Source of the DNA: Bradyrhizobium algeriense
GTDB lineage: Bacteria > Pseudomonadota > Alphaproteobacteria > Rhizobiales > Xanthobacteraceae
Assembly: GCF_036924595.1 (NCBI RefSeq)
Contig: NZ_JAZHRV010000001.1
Location: 1,550,001-1,614,000, forward strand
Length of the DNA stretch: 64,000 nucleotides
Direction of reading: 5' to 3'
The notes under the pieces were generated by a model. That model worked only from the letters and a program-made list of their open reading frames with translations, searched no databases and was not told where the DNA came from. The position numbers and the translations under genes were made by a program. Shown here in pieces: positions 62,279 through 64,000 of the stretch. Numbering within the stretch: position 1 is the stretch's first letter; each line of letters opens with the position of its first letter.

Positions 62279-63727
62279 ATGCTGGGTTTGCGAATCGGAT
62301 GGGATGATGGCGTGATAGGCTCCGCGGTGGATTCTGGTTCTCTGCTTGCCGCACTGGCGAGCGTGGCAGCGGTCGCCATTTTCGTGAGCGTGAGTCTGTG
62401 GATCGCAGTAAAGCGTCCCGGGCTCGGCATGATCTTCTTCTTTGTTCTATTTGCTTTTGCCTGGAGGCTCGTCTCGGTCCTCTACATCGATGTGTTCGGG
62501 CCGATTTTTTCCGACCAGTTGGCGCTGGAGATCGGGCCCGGTGTTTCCGTCTTGCCGATTGCGATTTCGCAGGGGATCGTCGTCATCGCGTTGCTGTTTT
62601 CGTTTCGACGGCAGCGGGTGCTGCAACTCGTCGGCCCGGACGAGTCGGGGTTGGCGAGCCGGCTGCCTCCCGGACGGTTCTCGCTCTCCGACCTTGCGTT
62701 CCTGGCTGCCGCGCTTTTTGTCGTCGCACTCTGGGTGGAGCTATTGGTGAGAGGCCCGATCCCGCTGTTTGCCGGTATCGAGCGCTTCGATTACACGCGG
62801 CTATACGGCGGTTCGTTGCATCACCGCCTGCTGGAATGGGGCCCCATGCTGGTGTTCCAGCTCGGCATATTCTTCGCCATTCCCCTGCTGCACGACGAGC
62901 CATCGGACCGCCGTTTCGGCGCACTGTTCGGAGCCCTGATTCTGTACCTGTTTCTGGCAGGGCATCGGTTCTCGTCCTTGTACGTCTACTCGTCGTTCTT
63001 TGTCATGCCAATCGGCGCCGTCCTGATTGGCCGTCAAGCAAAGTCTCGATCCTTGGGGGAAATCGCTTCGAGAAAATTGCTGCGCTATCTGGCTGTAGGC
63101 GGAGTTGTGCTGCTCGTTCTGATCGCTGGTGCGGTGGCTTATTCCTACATCGTCGTGCGTGGCGAGGGCGGGGTGCTTCTGTCGAAGCTCTCGCAGCGAA
63201 TCCTGATCCAGCAGGGCGAAATGTGGTGGATGACCTATGACCGGGTGTTTCAGCATAACGACTGGAACAGCAGCCATGCGGCTTACAAATTGTTCGTCGA
63301 CCCGTTCGATCCGGCTCGCAATTCCACCATGCAGTTCCTGATGGAACTTGCTTTGCCTCTCCAGCGCGCTCACTACATCATTGCGCAGGGATCCGCTTAC
63401 ACCGGCGGATGGCCGGAGGTGTTTTTCGAGCTGGGTGGACCCATCGCCGGATTTGCTCTGGTAGCTTTATCGGCGATCATCTTCTCCGAATTCATGTTCC
63501 TGATGACGCGGTGTATCATTCAGGAGCGTTTTGCGACGTGTTTTTTTCTGACGCCGATATTGTTCGCGCTGTCGATCACCATTGTTTCAGGGATGGTCAA
63601 TTCGTTCGTTCAGATGACCTTCCTGATCAAGGTTGCGGTTGCGCTGGTAGCGTATATAACAGAAGACAAATGGAGGTTGCATTTGGTTTTGCCCGGTCAT
63701 TCTGCCGGTTCCGAGAAGGAGGCATAG
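62279..63727 (+). CDS. O-antigen polymerase-like membrane protein (second Wzy-like)
   Basis: A 482-residue multi-pass membrane protein with a long hydrophilic loop (EMWWMTYDRVFQHNDWNSSHAAYKL) between helices, as in O-antigen polymerases. ATG at 62279 is the first plausible start; MIGSAVDSGSLLA-like GTG alternatives lie slightly inside. It comes directly before the Wzz-like gene, so it would be the polymerase of that system. Confidence 0.65.
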   Translation: MLGLRIGWDDGVIGSAVDSGSLLAALASVAAVAIFVSVSLWIAVKRPGLGMIFFFVLFAFAWRLVSVLYIDVFGPIFSDQLALEIGPGVSVLPIAISQGIVVIALLFSFRRQRVLQLVGPDESGLASRLPPGRFSLSDLAFLAAALFVVALWVELLVRGPIPLFAGIERFDYTRLYGGSLHHRLLEWGPMLVFQLGIFFAIPLLHDEPSDRRFGALFGALILYLFLAGHRFSSLYVYSSFFVMPIGAVLIGRQAKSRSLGEIASRKLLRYLAVGGVVLLVLIAGAVAYSYIVVRGEGGVLLSKLSQRILIQQGEMWWMTYDRVFQHNDWNSSHAAYKLFVDPFDPARNSTMQFLMELALPLQRAHYIIAQGSAYTGGWPEVFFELGGPIAGFALVALSAIIFSEFMFLMTRCIIQERFATCFFLTPILFALSITIVSGMVNSFVQMTFLIKVAVALVAYITEDKWRLHLVLPGHSAGSEKEA

Positions 63728-63730
63728 GAC

Positions 63731-64000
63731 ATGAGCGTCTCGTCAACCACTGTGCCCGGTGATCACTATCTGAGCGGATTGCTCACGTTCCTTTACCGAA
63801 CGATCAGGGCAAATATTTTTTCGACCGTTTTGCTGCCTCTGGCTTCAATGCTGATCGCATATGTTGCCGCCTTGCAGTTGCCGACCGTCTATACGGCCCA
63901 GGCAAGTATTCGAATCGGAAGAGTGGATGGCGGGGAAGCCATCAGCCTGACGAGCGCGGTTTCCCGAATAAATTCCCTCGCGTTCAAACAGCATGTGGTC
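63731..64000 (+). CDS. Wzz chain-length determinant-like protein (5' part)
   Basis: The gene starts at ATG 63731, three bases after the polymerase stop, and runs off the window (90 codons seen). A basic-hydrophobic segment (YRTIRANIFSTVLLPLASMLIAYVAALQLPTVYTAQASI) is the Wzz N-terminal helix followed by the usual Y-x-A motif. It would set glycan length together with the polymerase. Confidence 0.75.
   Translation, partial: MSVSSTTVPGDHYLSGLLTFLYRTIRANIFSTVLLPLASMLIAYVAALQLPTVYTAQASIRIGRVDGGEAISLTSAVSRINSLAFKQHVV

Noticed and set aside
1..64000. CRISPR array, tRNA, rRNA, prophage or conjugation genes
   Set aside because: No regularly spaced short repeats, no cloverleaf-like or rRNA sequence and no phage or transfer proteins were recognised by reading; a dedicated scan was not possible.

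Overview
The window looks like a chromosome segment of a Bradyrhizobium-like alphaproteobacterium. This is inferred from the GC-rich coding sequence, tightly overlapping operons, a complete urate-to-ureide pathway, rhizobial-type intergenic hairpin repeats and a long surface-polysaccharide locus. No rRNA, tRNA or CRISPR array was recognised.

Layout. (1) 1-6131, minus strand: an operon of an XRE-type regulator and the membrane arm of a hydrogenase-4/complex I-like complex (HyfB, D, E, F and the start of HyfG). The visible part of HyfG lacks the proximal Cys-x-x-Cys that holds nickel in true hydrogenases. (2) 6668-9732, minus: a small alpha/beta protein, a DUF2889 protein, a zinc-free quinone oxidoreductase and a flavin monooxygenase. 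(3) 9815-14619: a FadR-type GntR regulator divergent from an ABC importer (binding protein and two permeases, no ATPase) and an atypical shikimate dehydrogenase-like protein. (4) 14759-22156: an MscS channel, then a urate module: DUF3830 protein, PuuE-type allantoinase, a fused OHCU decarboxylase/HIU hydrolase, a urate/xanthine permease, urate oxidase and an allantoate amidohydrolase. Three sigma-54-like -24/-12 sequences sit in front of its transcription units, which suggests nitrogen control. (5) 22192-26106: an IS110-family element with a candidate bridge RNA, a decayed gene, type II dehydroquinase and a CaiB/BaiF CoA transferase. (6) 26427-28820: a serralysin-like metalloprotease with six exact 49-residue repeats. 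(7) 28976-64000: a surface-polysaccharide locus in alternating strand blocks.

The urate genes would convert urate to 5-hydroxyisourate, OHCU, allantoin, allantoate and ureidoglycine inside the cell after uptake by the permease. The polysaccharide locus carries nucleotide-sugar enzymes (RmlA, RmlB, a DegT/RffA aminotransferase, UDP-glucuronate decarboxylase, PseG, PseI), glycosyltransferases, methyl-, acyl- and formyltransferases, two phytanoyl-CoA-dioxygenase-like oxygenases, two flippases, two polymerase-like membrane proteins and the start of a Wzz chain-length regulator. The doubled export functions suggest two glycan systems side by side.

The observations most worth following up are the cysteine-less Hyf-like complex, the sigma-54-like promoters with DUF3830 in the urate module, the IS110 candidate bridge RNA, the exact-period repeat protease, and the formyltransferase between PseG and PseI.
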